Origin: an uncultured Clostridium sp.
Lineage (GTDB): Bacteria; Bacillota; Clostridia; TANB77; CAG-508
Direction: 5' to 3'
DNA: 52,392 bases
Assembly (NCBI GenBank): GCA_946500265.1
Contig: CAMMVE010000009.1
Location: forward strand, 1-52,392
Positions 44,061 to 52,299 of the stretch are shown piece by piece. A program made the position numbers and the translations under genes. How positions within the stretch are numbered: the first letter of the stretch is position 1; the number at the start of each line of letters is the position of its first letter. The notes under the pieces are model-generated. The model was not told where the DNA came from. It did not search any database and was given only the letters and a program-made list of their open reading frames with translations.

Positions 44061-45059
44061 TTAGGTTCTAATAAGTACCAAATAAGCAATTTGAAAAAAT
44101 CCCAACACACCAAATATTGGATATGCCAAATTTACTAATTCTGAGAAACTAAAATAAGATATAAATATTGCAGACAAGCAAATAAATAAAGCCATTTTTT
44201 TATAGTTTACTTTGTTTTTTGTAGTATTATTTAAAAATCCATATCCTGCAGATATCATTGTTGTATAAATTGCAAATACAATAACTAAACTATATGTTAT
44301 TTTAAAAATGCTTCCGTATTGTCCTGCTATATATACTAATGGGAGTTCTATATTATTAATATCATTTATTTTGAACATCAATAAATAAATAATTAGTGAT
44401 AGCACACAGAAAATTCCAGATGAAATTATGCTTATCTTTTTTTCATTATTATTAGAATATTTTTTTAAACTTATTAAAATTGGTATTAGCAATATACTAT
44501 TGTAGCTTGCATACTCTATACTTTTTAAAATCCAGTTGAATGACGGAAAAATGTTGTCCATATCCATGTTTCTAATAATATTTCCGGTACTTGATTTAAT
44601 TCCTAATGCTAGTACAATTAGTATTAGTATTGGAATAATAATAGTATTTACTTTTGCAATTCCTTCTATGTTTCTCATGAAAGTTATGTAACATAAAATT
44701 ACTATGATTATTGATGTAATTATTTTAGGAATGTTAAATTCCTGATAAAAATATGCAGAAAATCCTGCTACCATAATGTAAAACGAAATTAATAGAAAAA
44801 TATTAATTATTGCATTTAAAATAAGTCTAATCTTTACAGGTATTTTTATCTTTTCTAATAATTCTTGATAAGTACTTATGCTTTTTTCATTGGATAAGGT
44901 TAGAACTTTATAAATTACTATCCCTATAATTACACATGAAAGTAATATTCCAATTAATCCATTTTCCCCATATATATTAAAAAAGCTATATATTTCCTGG
45001 CCTGAGGCAAAGCCTGCACCTATTATTGTACCTATGATAACAAATATTGTTTTTAACAT
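44061..45059 (-). CDS. YkvI-family membrane transporter-like protein
   Basis: This is a 332-residue protein with about ten hydrophobic helices. The first helix contains IIGTIIGAGFASGQEIYSFF, the hallmark of the YkvI family, which is related to amino acid/polyamine-type transporters. A GGGGGAAAA site lies five bases before the ATG. The substrate is unknown. The gene ends 75 bp upstream of the DUF5711-like start and may be cotranscribed with it. Confidence 0.85.
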   Translation of the reverse strand: MLKTIFVIIGTIIGAGFASGQEIYSFFNIYGENGLIGILLSCVIIGIVIYKVLTLSNEKSISTYQELLEKIKIPVKIRLILNAIINIFLLISFYIMVAGFSAYFYQEFNIPKIITSIIIVILCYITFMRNIEGIAKVNTIIIPILILIVLALGIKSSTGNIIRNMDMDNIFPSFNWILKSIEYASYNSILLIPILISLKKYSNNNEKKISIISSGIFCVLSLIIYLLMFKINDINNIELPLVYIAGQYGSIFKITYSLVIVFAIYTTMISAGYGFLNNTTKNKVNYKKMALFICLSAIFISYFSFSELVNLAYPIFGVLGFFQIAYLVLIRT

Positions 45060-45090
45060 TTATATTTTCCCCCATTTTTTCGAGGAAGTT

Positions 45091-45124
45091 AGGGGCAGGT
45101 TTTAATCTGTCACCAAATTTCACT
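45091..45124. repeat. Degenerate intergenic palindrome, GGGGACAG family
   Basis: AGGGGCAGGTTT and AATCTGTCACC are inverted, with ATTTCAC at the right. It is a decayed copy of the elements at 28574 and 41912. Confidence 0.6.
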
Positions 45125-45168
45125 AGTTTAAGATAAAATCTTGTTTTTTTCCTCCGTCCCCCAAAACA

Positions 45169-45198
45169 AATCCTCTCATAATATTTATGAGAGGATTT
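45169..45198. terminator. Terminator after the ABC exporter operon
   Basis: AATCCTCTCATAA pairs perfectly with TTATGAGAGGATT around a four-base loop. Ts follow on both strands. It lies 18 bases after the stop of the GldG-like gene. Confidence 0.85.
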
Positions 45199-45216
45199 TT
45201 CTATATATTACTTTTA

Positions 45217-46707
45217 TTATTTCTTTCTTCTTCTAACAAGCCATACAACTATTCCAATTATTATAATTAATACTGGTATAGCAAATATTACAGAAAGAAT
45301 TATTATATGTTGTTGCTGTGTAACTGTATATGTTGTTGTTTCCACATTCTTTCTTATTGTTATCATGTTTTCTCTATCTGTTAAATATGCAATTGAATTT
45401 AATGCTAAGTCTTCATTGTTGTAAAAGTCAAGCGCATATTGAGCATATACTGCACTAATTGCAATTTGATAATCTGTAATGAAAATATTATTTGAATATA
45501 CAATTAATTCTGATGTAGTATCATCATTAATTTTCTTTTTCAATAATGCTCCAACTGTAGCGTTTCCTGCATCTTCATCTGAGCTTGTTTTTGACATATT
45601 TTCTAATGTATAGTCTGTTCTATAGAAAGACTCACTGCTAGTAGATGCTAAAGTTTCTACTTCTACTCCTAATTCTTCTAGCTTCTCACTGTCTTCTATA
45701 TCTATTCTACCAGATGTCATAAAGCATGCATTCATATTCATATTAGTTTCTCTTGTTACACTAGAGTATGGACTTACTGTTACAAGCATTGCAGATGGTG
45801 TATCTAATAACATTCTACTGCTATCTTGTTCCATCATCACACCTTCAGATATACTTACTCCATATTCATCCAAAACTTTTTGGAAATTGGTCATTTCTTT
45901 TCCTGTTGTATTTGGATCTGAGAATAATATAATATTTCCACCTTTATTAACATAGTCTAAAAGTGCATCTCTTTCTGCTTCAGTTATATCTTCTGCAAGT
46001 GATGTTATCATTAATGTTGAACAGTCTTCTGGTACTTCGCCTGTTGTTAATAAGTCTAGTTCATTTATTTCATATGCTTCATCTGCTAAATCTTGTGTAA
46101 AACTATAGAATAACTCTATTGGATATTTATTGTGTCCTGTTAGGAAATAAATTACTGGTTTTTCATCTGTTGTAACATCTAATATAGCATTTGTTAAAGC
46201 TTCCTCTGTTATATCTTTTTGTTGATATGTTGTATAATCATATGTGTACAAGTCTGAGCTGTACAATATCTTATTCTTTTCTCCACTTTTTACAATTATT
46301 GCATATGTGTTAGCTGAAATTCCATATTCATCAGTCAAATCTGGTCTAGTGGTTACATCATCTATTACCTCTACCGTAATTTTGTCGTTAACACTATTAT
46401 ATTTATATGCAAAATCTTGTTGAGCCTCAGGCATATTTACTAAAATGATTTCTACCTCATCTTCTACTTCTTCTGCTATTTGTTTAGACATATCTGATAA
46501 ACTATATATTTTGTCTTCAGTAAAGTCAAAATCTGCTATATTTTTCTCTTCTACAAATATATTAATTCCTATACATACTGCAAGTATAATTAATATTAAA
46601 AGTACTGTTAAAGATGTTTTTCTTAAAATCTTTCCTAATCCAGATTTTTTCTCTTTTTTAACAGTTAAAGCCTTGCTTTCTTGTAAATCTTTTTCTTTCT
46701 TTTTCAC
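45217..46707 (-). CDS. GldG-like auxiliary protein of an ABC exporter
   Basis: This 496-residue protein starts at a GTG six bases after GAGGTG. A charged N-terminus is followed by a membrane helix (about 32-50), a large extracytoplasmic region with IYSLSDMSKQIAEEV and LTGHNKYPIELFYSF, and a C-terminal helix (HIIILSVIFAIPVLIIIIGIVVWLV) with a basic end. This is the layout of GldG/ABC_transp_aux proteins, which work with a GldA ATPase and GldF permease. In gliding bacteria the set is linked to motility, but in Clostridia its substrate is unknown. It is the last gene of a three-gene operon. Confidence 0.85.
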   Translation of the reverse strand: MKKKEKDLQESKALTVKKEKKSGLGKILRKTSLTVLLILIILAVCIGINIFVEEKNIADFDFTEDKIYSLSDMSKQIAEEVEDEVEIILVNMPEAQQDFAYKYNSVNDKITVEVIDDVTTRPDLTDEYGISANTYAIIVKSGEKNKILYSSDLYTYDYTTYQQKDITEEALTNAILDVTTDEKPVIYFLTGHNKYPIELFYSFTQDLADEAYEINELDLLTTGEVPEDCSTLMITSLAEDITEAERDALLDYVNKGGNIILFSDPNTTGKEMTNFQKVLDEYGVSISEGVMMEQDSSRMLLDTPSAMLVTVSPYSSVTRETNMNMNACFMTSGRIDIEDSEKLEELGVEVETLASTSSESFYRTDYTLENMSKTSSDEDAGNATVGALLKKKINDDTTSELIVYSNNIFITDYQIAISAVYAQYALDFYNNEDLALNSIAYLTDRENMITIRKNVETTTYTVTQQQHIIILSVIFAIPVLIIIIGIVVWLVRRRKK

Positions 46708-46723
46708 TTTTTACACCTCTCTT

Positions 46724-47407
46724 CTATTTAACTGTCTTTCTTCTTTTTATTAATATTATTGTAATTAGTATACAAGTAATTGTAATTGATACTAATCCAA
46801 TTGTATCAGAAACTGATATTAATCCGTTTGGGAATTTTAAGAATTTTCCTATTAAATCAATACTTGAGAATATATCACTTATATCTACTAAGAACCATGG
46901 TGCTACTAGCACTCCTATAGTTATAATTGCAGATATAATTTGATTTTCTGTAATACTAGATGCAAGCATTCCTATAGATATTGCAGCCATTGCAACTAGC
47001 AAAAATCCTAACATTGTTATAATTAGTGTTGGAACATATACATTTCCAAAAAAGCTTATTATAACAGCATATATAATTGAAAGTACAAGCGTAATTAAAA
47101 TAACTGCTACCGCTGCAAAGAATTTGCCAAGTACTATTGATGTAACGCTTCTTGGTGATGTTAGTAGTAATTGCTCTGTTCCACTTTTTCTTTCTTCTGA
47201 AAACATTCTCATTGTTAATAGCGGAACCATAAGTAGTAGGCCATATCTTGCTGAGGCATAATACAAATCTCCCATGAAAATTGAACCATATGAGATAGTT
47301 GTTAAGTAAAAGAATATGCTATATATAAGCATAAAAACAGCTATTACTATATATCCTATTGGAGATAGAAAATATGATTTTAATTCTTTTTTAAAAACTG
47401 CCCACAT
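46724..47407 (-). CDS. ABC exporter permease (GldF-like, ABC-2 type)
   Basis: This is a 227-residue protein with six helices. FKKELKSYFLSPIGYIVIAVFML starts the domain, and LTMRMFSEERKSGTEQLLLTSPRSVTSIVLGKF is the cytoplasmic loop that in ABC-2 permeases contacts the ATPase. The start ATG overlaps the stop of the ATPase gene by one base (TAATG), so the two are translationally coupled. Confidence 0.92.
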   Translation of the reverse strand: MWAVFKKELKSYFLSPIGYIVIAVFMLIYSIFFYLTTISYGSIFMGDLYYASARYGLLLMVPLLTMRMFSEERKSGTEQLLLTSPRSVTSIVLGKFFAAVAVILITLVLSIIYAVIISFFGNVYVPTLIITMLGFLLVAMAAISIGMLASSITENQIISAIITIGVLVAPWFLVDISDIFSSIDLIGKFLKFPNGLISVSDTIGLVSITITCILITIILIKRRKTVK

Positions 47408-48357
47408 TATTTTTTCTCCTCCTTTTCTGTGTCAATTAATTTAATAAATGCATCTTCTAATGTTGTTTCTGTTTTTCTTAATTCAAATATTACGATCTCT
47501 TCTTTAGGTAATACTTCAAATAATTGTTTTCTTAAATCCATATCTGTAGATGTTGTAATTAAGTATTGTTTTGTTCCATCTTCGTTATCTTTTACAAGTT
47601 CTACACTGTCTATTTCTTTAATCTCATCTTTCAAATGGCTCATATTATCTTTTGGATCTTCTACTGTAACCATTATTCCATTTTTCTCTCTAGTTGTCTT
47701 CTCAAGGTTTTCTGGAGTATCAATGGCAACAATTTTGCCTTTATTTATAATAATAACTCTCTCACATATTTGACTTACTTCTGATAAGATATGTGTGCTC
47801 AAAATAACTGTATGATTTTTACCTAGTTCTTTTATAAGACTTCTTATTTCAGTAATTTGCTTTGGATCTAATCCAACTGTTGGTTCATCCAAAATAATAA
47901 CATCAGGATTTCCCACCAATGCTCCTGCCATACTTACTCTTTGCTTATAACCTCTTGATAAATTTCGTATAAGCTTATTTTTTACATCTTCTAAACCTGT
48001 TTCTTTTAATACCTTCTCAACTTCTTGTTTTCTTTCGCTTCTTTTTACTAATTTGAGCTCGGCCATATATGAAACAAACTCTTTTGCTGTTAATTCATAA
48101 TAGAGTGGTACGTTTTCTGGCATATACCCAATTTCCTTTTTAGCTTTTCTTGGTCTTTTGGAAATATCATTTCCATTAACTATTATTTGCCCCATTGTAG
48201 GCTCAATAAAGCCTGTTATCATATTCATTGTTGTGCTTTTCCCAGCGCCATTAGGGCCTAAAAATCCTACCACTTCGCCGTCTTTTACTTCAAAACTAAC
48301 ATCATCAACGGCTATGGTAGATCCATACTTTTTTGTGACATTTTTAACTTCTATCAC
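47407..48357 (-). CDS. ABC exporter ATPase (GldA-like)
   Basis: I chose the GTG at 48357, eight bases after GGAGG, giving 316 residues. Walker A is GPNGAGKST (about 37-45), the signature is LSRGYKQRVSMAGAL, Walker B is VIILDEPTVGLDP, and the switch His is in LSTHILSEV. A C-terminal domain of about 90 residues follows. It drives the GldF-like permease encoded downstream. Confidence 0.95.
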   Translation of the reverse strand: MIEVKNVTKKYGSTIAVDDVSFEVKDGEVVGFLGPNGAGKSTTMNMITGFIEPTMGQIIVNGNDISKRPRKAKKEIGYMPENVPLYYELTAKEFVSYMAELKLVKRSERKQEVEKVLKETGLEDVKNKLIRNLSRGYKQRVSMAGALVGNPDVIILDEPTVGLDPKQITEIRSLIKELGKNHTVILSTHILSEVSQICERVIIINKGKIVAIDTPENLEKTTREKNGIMVTVEDPKDNMSHLKDEIKEIDSVELVKDNEDGTKQYLITTSTDMDLRKQLFEVLPKEEIVIFELRKTETTLEDAFIKLIDTEKEEKK

Positions 48358-48464
48358 TGTTTTTTCCTCCAATCTCTTATTTCCGTATGTTTTTTACGCC
48401 TTTATATTAGCATTATTTTTTTGCATATGCAATACATTTCACATAAATTTCACAATTTGAGTTT

Positions 48465-48583
48465 CTATTTAAAGGATATTAATACAAATAAGTATATGAG
48501 CTAAGTATAAAGATATTTCTCAAATTTTCTAAATATACTTTATACTTAGCTTAAATAAATTTGAGTATCAAACCTTTAAATAG
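48465..48583. repeat. 119-bp imperfect inverted repeat upstream of the Mn exporter gene
   Basis: The outer arms CTATTTAAAGG (48465-48475) and CCTTTAAATAG (48573-48583) are perfect. The inner arms GCTAAGTATAAAG (48500-48512) and CTTTATACTTAGC (48538-48550) are also perfect, and the parts between them pair partly (AATACAAAT against ATTTGAGTAT). It lies between the divergent starts of the ABC exporter and the mneA-like gene. It may be a MITE remnant or an mRNA leader structure. It does not show the conserved core of the yybP-ykoY manganese riboswitch. Confidence 0.65.
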
Positions 48584-48660
48584 TATCCAATTTGAATTTT
48601 GTAATAATAAATTTGTGCCATGAATATTGTGTAGTAGTGCCAGTATTTTTGGAGGTCTTT

Positions 48661-49275
48661 ATGGAAATTATTTATCCCTTTCTTATTACATTCATTATGA
48701 TATTTATTGCTGAGCTCGGAGATAAGACACAGCTTTTAGTTCTTTCATTCGCGGGCGGAGTTAAAACTAGAAATATAATTTTAGGAATTGCAATTGGCTC
48801 TTTTTTTAGTCATGGTATTGCAATTTTATTTGGAAGTAGAATAGGTATTTTAGAAAATAGTAATATACACTTCATAATAAAGATAATTACTTATGCTTCT
48901 TTTATTATAATGGGAATTTTATCTTTATTACCTAAAAAAGAAAAAATCAAATCAGATGACAATAAGAAGAGTTCTATTTTGAATAAAATATTTACTTTGA
49001 ATATTGGTTACACTTTCATAATAGCACTATCTATTTTAGTTGGAGAAATTGGCGATAAAACCTTTCTTGCTTCATTAGGATTTGGAATACAATACCCATC
49101 TCATAAGTTTATGCTGATTTTAGGAGCCATCATGGGAATGATAGCAAGTGACTCTATTGCAATTATATCTGGTAAGTTTTTGAACAAATTTATTTCTGAA
49201 GAAAAAATGAAGAAATTTTCTGGTATATTATTTTTAATTTTTGGCGTTATAGGATTACTATTGTTTTTTAAGTAA
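48661..49275 (+). CDS. UPF0016/GDT1-family transporter, probable manganese exporter (MneA-like)
   Basis: The ATG at 48661 follows GGAGG by five bases, giving 204 residues. Two halves each hold the family motif ExGDKT: IAELGDKTQLL (about 16-26) and VGEIGDKTFLA (about 132-142), with three hydrophobic helices per half and a Lys-rich loop (LPKKEKIKSDDNKKSS) between. GDT1/TMEM165/MneA proteins carry Mn2+ or Ca2+ out of the cytoplasm. In many bacteria a manganese riboswitch controls them; here a long inverted repeat takes its place. Confidence 0.9.
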   Translation: MEIIYPFLITFIMIFIAELGDKTQLLVLSFAGGVKTRNIILGIAIGSFFSHGIAILFGSRIGILENSNIHFIIKIITYASFIIMGILSLLPKKEKIKSDDNKKSSILNKIFTLNIGYTFIIALSILVGEIGDKTFLASLGFGIQYPSHKFMLILGAIMGMIASDSIAIISGKFLNKFISEEKMKKFSGILFLIFGVIGLLLFFK

Positions 49276-49323
49276 AGAGATAATATGTATTTTTGAAATG
49301 AAAAGACTGTTCTAGATATGCAC

Positions 49324-49363
49324 AAATTTGTCCAAAAGGTCCAATTGCCTTTTGTACAAATTT
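49324..49363. terminator. Terminator between the mneA-like and CmpB-like genes
   Basis: AAATTTGT and CAAAAGG pair with CCTTTTG and ACAAATTT across a short loop, followed by ATTTTT. The minus-strand gene ends inside the right arm, so the converging genes share it. Confidence 0.8.
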
Positions 49364-50102
49364 ATTTTTCTAATTCTGAATTTTCTTCTTTATCTTTGTC
49401 TAGAAGTGTCACAACCCACACTTCTTCACCTTTTTCATTTTTTATTCTTAAATTAGGAAACGTATGTGATATCCTTTCATTTGTAAAATAATTATTTTCA
49501 ATATTAGCTCTAATACTTGAAAGAATATTATCTGTTTTGGCTTCATATGTTTTATTAAACACTACTCTGTTTTGGTATGTTTGTATTGCCCATATAGTCA
49601 TAACGCAGTCAATACACAAGAATATAAATATTCCAATTTCTAAAATATTCCTTATGTGTGGTTTTATTTTACTGATTAGCCTATCTATTAATGGTTTTAC
49701 CCATTTTACTAAAACAACTGATAATACACCCCAATAAAATGAAAATATTAGGCTTATTCTTCCATTTAAGTTGAATGATAAATAGTTATAATCCCAAAAC
49801 CTCATGCCATAAACTGCCTCTAATCCATAGCTTAATATATATTCGCCTATCGAACCAAAAACAAATCCTGCTACGAATAATTTTGGAATAGTATTACAAT
49901 TTAATTTATAAAGAACAAAAATCAAAAAGGCCCCACATACTCCATATACTGGACAAAAAGGTCCCCATAATAAACCTTTTCTGCTTTCAATTACTCCAGA
50001 AGTAATATAGCAATATACAGTTTCTAATATTAGACCTATTACACTAAATATTAAAAAGTACCAAAACAAATCATGTATACTAATTTTTTTACTATTTTCC
50101 AT
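49362..50102 (-). CDS. Putative ABC-transporter type IV membrane protein (CmpB-like)
   Basis: This is a 246-residue protein with five to six hydrophobic helices in the first 190 residues. The motif GPFCPVYGVCGAFLIF and the segment FVFGSIGEYILSYGLEAVYGMRFWDYN, followed by NLNGRISLIFSFYWGVLSVVLVKWVKPLI, are the conserved core of the CmpB (ABC_trans_CmpB) family. There is no ATPase domain, and the relation to ABC transporters is nominal. The C-terminal 50 residues are charged and lie in the cytoplasm. Function unknown. Confidence 0.85.
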   Translation of the reverse strand: MENSKKISIHDLFWYFLIFSVIGLILETVYCYITSGVIESRKGLLWGPFCPVYGVCGAFLIFVLYKLNCNTIPKLFVAGFVFGSIGEYILSYGLEAVYGMRFWDYNYLSFNLNGRISLIFSFYWGVLSVVLVKWVKPLIDRLISKIKPHIRNILEIGIFIFLCIDCVMTIWAIQTYQNRVVFNKTYEAKTDNILSSIRANIENNYFTNERISHTFPNLRIKNEKGEEVWVVTLLDKDKEENSELEK

Positions 50103-50239
50103 ACATTAATTCCTCTTATTTCTATATTTATTATTATTTTATTTGCTACATATTATGCATGTTTTTTATGGTACAATTAAATGATATCATAAAGACACTT
50201 TAATTGTACATTACTTTTTGATTTTTTTCCACATTTTTA

Positions 50240-50268
50240 TTGACTTTTTATTTAAAAAATGTTATTAT
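50240..50268 (+). promoter_or_regulatory. tRNA-Arg promoter
   Basis: TTGACT (50240-50245) and TATTAT (50263-50268) have a 17-base spacer, as at the tRNA-Gly promoter. It lies 50 bases upstream of the broken tRNA-Arg copy, which suggests that this was the original host tRNA gene. Confidence 0.78.
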
Positions 50269-50321
50269 AGTTATTGCATTTGGCTAAAGTCTATAGTCAA
50301 ATCAATATTTAAACTTCATTT

Positions 50322-50361
50322 GGGTCAGTAGCTCAGGTGGATAGAGCACAGGCCTTCTAAG
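50322..50361 (+). pseudogene. 5' half of a tRNA-Arg gene, cut in the anticodon stem-loop
   Basis: GGGTCAGTAGCTCAGGTGG and ATAGAGCACAGGCCTTCTAAG form the acceptor 5' strand, D-arm, anticodon 5' stem and loop of a tRNA-Arg(UCU). After the G following the loop, the sequence no longer completes the anticodon stem, and there is no T-arm. The last nine bases (CCTTCTAAG) are identical to the same part of the intact tRNA-Arg 165 bp downstream, while the D-arm and stem differ at several positions, so this is not a simple tandem copy. Confidence 0.85.
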
Positions 50362-50486
50362 ATTTGTGCCACATTCTCAGAACTATTGGCATTGTAGAAT
50401 TTTAGAGTTTATAGAGGATTTCTCTAACAAAACCTCTAACAAATTGCATATTATATCTGTATAGATAAAAATCCCAAAAACAACAT
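50362..50486. other. Spacer between broken and intact tRNA-Arg, with CTCTAACA repeats
   Basis: There is no gene. CTCTAACAAA occurs twice 12 bp apart (50422 and 50434), and CTCTAACA occurs a third time after the intact tRNA (50583). They may be arm-type binding sites for the integrase, or parts of small hairpins (AGAGG/CCTCT here and AGAGATT/AATCTCT downstream). Confidence 0.4.
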
Positions 50487-50563
<77 letters not shown>

Positions 50564-50600
50564 TTTTCAAGAGATTTTTAATCTCTAACAGATATTTAAG

Positions 50601-50628
50601 AAATATTTATGTTTTTGCATAAATATTT
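50601..50628. terminator. Terminator between tRNA-Arg and the integrase
   Basis: AAATATTTATG pairs perfectly with CATAAATATTT around TTTTTG, with a TTTTATTT tail on the plus strand. It serves the converging tRNA and integrase transcripts. Confidence 0.8.
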
Positions 50629-50636
50629 TTTTATTT

Positions 50637-51989
50637 CTATACAATTTGGCCAACTCTTTCCTTACCAAAGATTCTTTCAATGGCTTTTCCTGTTTCTAAC
50701 TGTCTTTGATAATCACTTCTTGTGTATCTATTAGTTGATGCAATACTTTGATGTCCTAACCAGTCTTGTAAATCTCTAATATCTACACCTTCCATATGTA
50801 GTAGTGTCGCATTTGAGTGTCTTAAACCATGTGGGGTTACTTTTTTCATCTTATTTCTTCTAATAATTTTTCCAAATCTTTTTGTAAAATAATTAGGTAA
50901 TATAAAGTCCCCATTATCATGTACGAATAAATATCCGTCATATTTATGATTATAAGTGTTCCCATAGAATTCTTTGCATTTTTCTATTCTTTCTATTTTA
51001 TTTAAAATGTCTTTTTTTATTTCTGGAAATATTGGTAAAGTTCTAGTTCCTTTTTTAGATTTAGTTCTGTCGAGAAAGTAAACTCTTTCTTCAGCATCTT
51101 TACTGTCATCTTGTAATGCAACATGATTAATAGTAAAGTAATCTTTTTCTAAATCTAATACTTCGATTCTAATACCAAGTATTTCACTCCTTCTTAGTCC
51201 ATAATAACTAGCGAATTTAGAAGGTAAATAAATTGGATCATCCTCTAAAACATCAAATAAATCTAATATTTCCGAACTATTATAAACAGAAACTTCTACT
51301 GTTTCTTCTTTAAGAGGGTCAGTTAATTCTATCGGATTATATCTTATCAATTTCTTCCTTAGTAATGATTTAAAAGCACTACTTATATTATCTTTATAGT
51401 GGTCAATAGATGAATCTTTTAAGTTTTTTTCTGTTCTTAAAAAATTAAAGAACTCATCTAAATCATCTACAGTTATTTCTTTTACTGTTTTCTTATGTTC
51501 TTTCATTGTGAAGTATTCTTTCGTATATACTTCAACATTTCTTTTATAACCTACAAATGTATTTTTTTGGACTGTATGTTTAATTATATTATTTAACCAG
51601 TATTCCATATAGTCATAAAAGTCCCAGTCTGCTTTTGTTGTTACATTTGGGTCAAAATTAGTAGTATTTAATTGCACCATATTACGAAAGTCAATAATAC
51701 TAAGGTTTGGGTTTTCTTTTCCCTCATTATTCTTATCTATTTCGCTTTGGAACAATTCTACAATTTCTTTTGCTACTTTATTAGCATTTCTTTGATTTCC
51801 TCTTTCTGCACTAATTCCTGTTGTGGCCCAAAAATGTTTCCATTTGTCATTAATATAGTATCTTATTATACATTGATAGACACCATCTTTATCATGAACA
51901 CAATATGTTATGTCCTTCCAAATATGATTATCTTTTATAGCATTTTTAATCCTTTTTAATAATTTTTCTTTACTTGCTTCACTTAACAT
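50637..51989 (-). CDS. Tyrosine recombinase (phage/ICE integrase)
   Basis: The ATG at 51989 lies four bases after AAAGGAG and gives 450 residues. The N-terminal about 100 residues contain an AP2-like/arm-binding region (VYQCIIRYYINDKWKHFW), and a SAM-like core-binding domain follows (about 125-220). The catalytic residues of the family are present in order: Arg in YYGLRRSEILG, Lys in RTKSKKGTR, HGLRH, LGHQS and the nucleophile Tyr in TNRYTRSD (about 422). It integrates an element at a tRNA gene by analogy with related enzymes. Its end faces tRNA-Arg, as is common for such integrases, so the element extends to the right beyond the window. Confidence 0.95.
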   Translation of the reverse strand: MLSEASKEKLLKRIKNAIKDNHIWKDITYCVHDKDGVYQCIIRYYINDKWKHFWATTGISAERGNQRNANKVAKEIVELFQSEIDKNNEGKENPNLSIIDFRNMVQLNTTNFDPNVTTKADWDFYDYMEYWLNNIIKHTVQKNTFVGYKRNVEVYTKEYFTMKEHKKTVKEITVDDLDEFFNFLRTEKNLKDSSIDHYKDNISSAFKSLLRKKLIRYNPIELTDPLKEETVEVSVYNSSEILDLFDVLEDDPIYLPSKFASYYGLRRSEILGIRIEVLDLEKDYFTINHVALQDDSKDAEERVYFLDRTKSKKGTRTLPIFPEIKKDILNKIERIEKCKEFYGNTYNHKYDGYLFVHDNGDFILPNYFTKRFGKIIRRNKMKKVTPHGLRHSNATLLHMEGVDIRDLQDWLGHQSIASTNRYTRSDYQRQLETGKAIERIFGKERVGQIV

Positions 51990-52086
51990 TTTTCTCCTTT
52001 CCAAAAAAGCAAGCAGGATTTGTCTAATTACTATTTAATAATTATAACACATCCCTACTCGCCTAACAATGCTCAAGAATTATTTT

Positions 52087-52299
52087 TTATTTTTCCATTA
52101 AATACTTGATAATACTGACTTTTGGTATATAATAATCTCTACCAATTTTTTTTGAATATATTTTTTTATCTTTTAATAAATCATATATTTTATTTTTTCC
52201 CATTCTAGGTAACATTTCTTTTAATTCTTTTACTTTTACAACATCTGGATAATCTTTAAAAAGATTTCCATAATAATTTTTATTAGGATTATCATTCAT
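52087..52299 (-). CDS. Excisionase-like small helix-turn-helix protein
   Basis: The ATG at 52299 follows GGAAGTG by six bases and overlaps the stop of the previous gene (ATGAATGA). The 70-residue product contains DVVKVKELKEMLPRMGKNKIYDLLKDKKIYSKKIGRDYYIPKVSIIKYL, the winged-helix pattern of MerR-like excisionases (helix-turn-helix 17 type). Located directly upstream of the integrase, it probably directs excision of the element. Confidence 0.85.
   Translation of the reverse strand: MNDNPNKNYYGNLFKDYPDVVKVKELKEMLPRMGKNKIYDLLKDKKIYSKKIGRDYYIPKVSIIKYLMEK

Noticed and set aside
48465..48660. yybP-ykoY manganese riboswitch
   Set aside because: The location fits, but the conserved GC-containing core is not visible; the region is an AT-rich inverted repeat.
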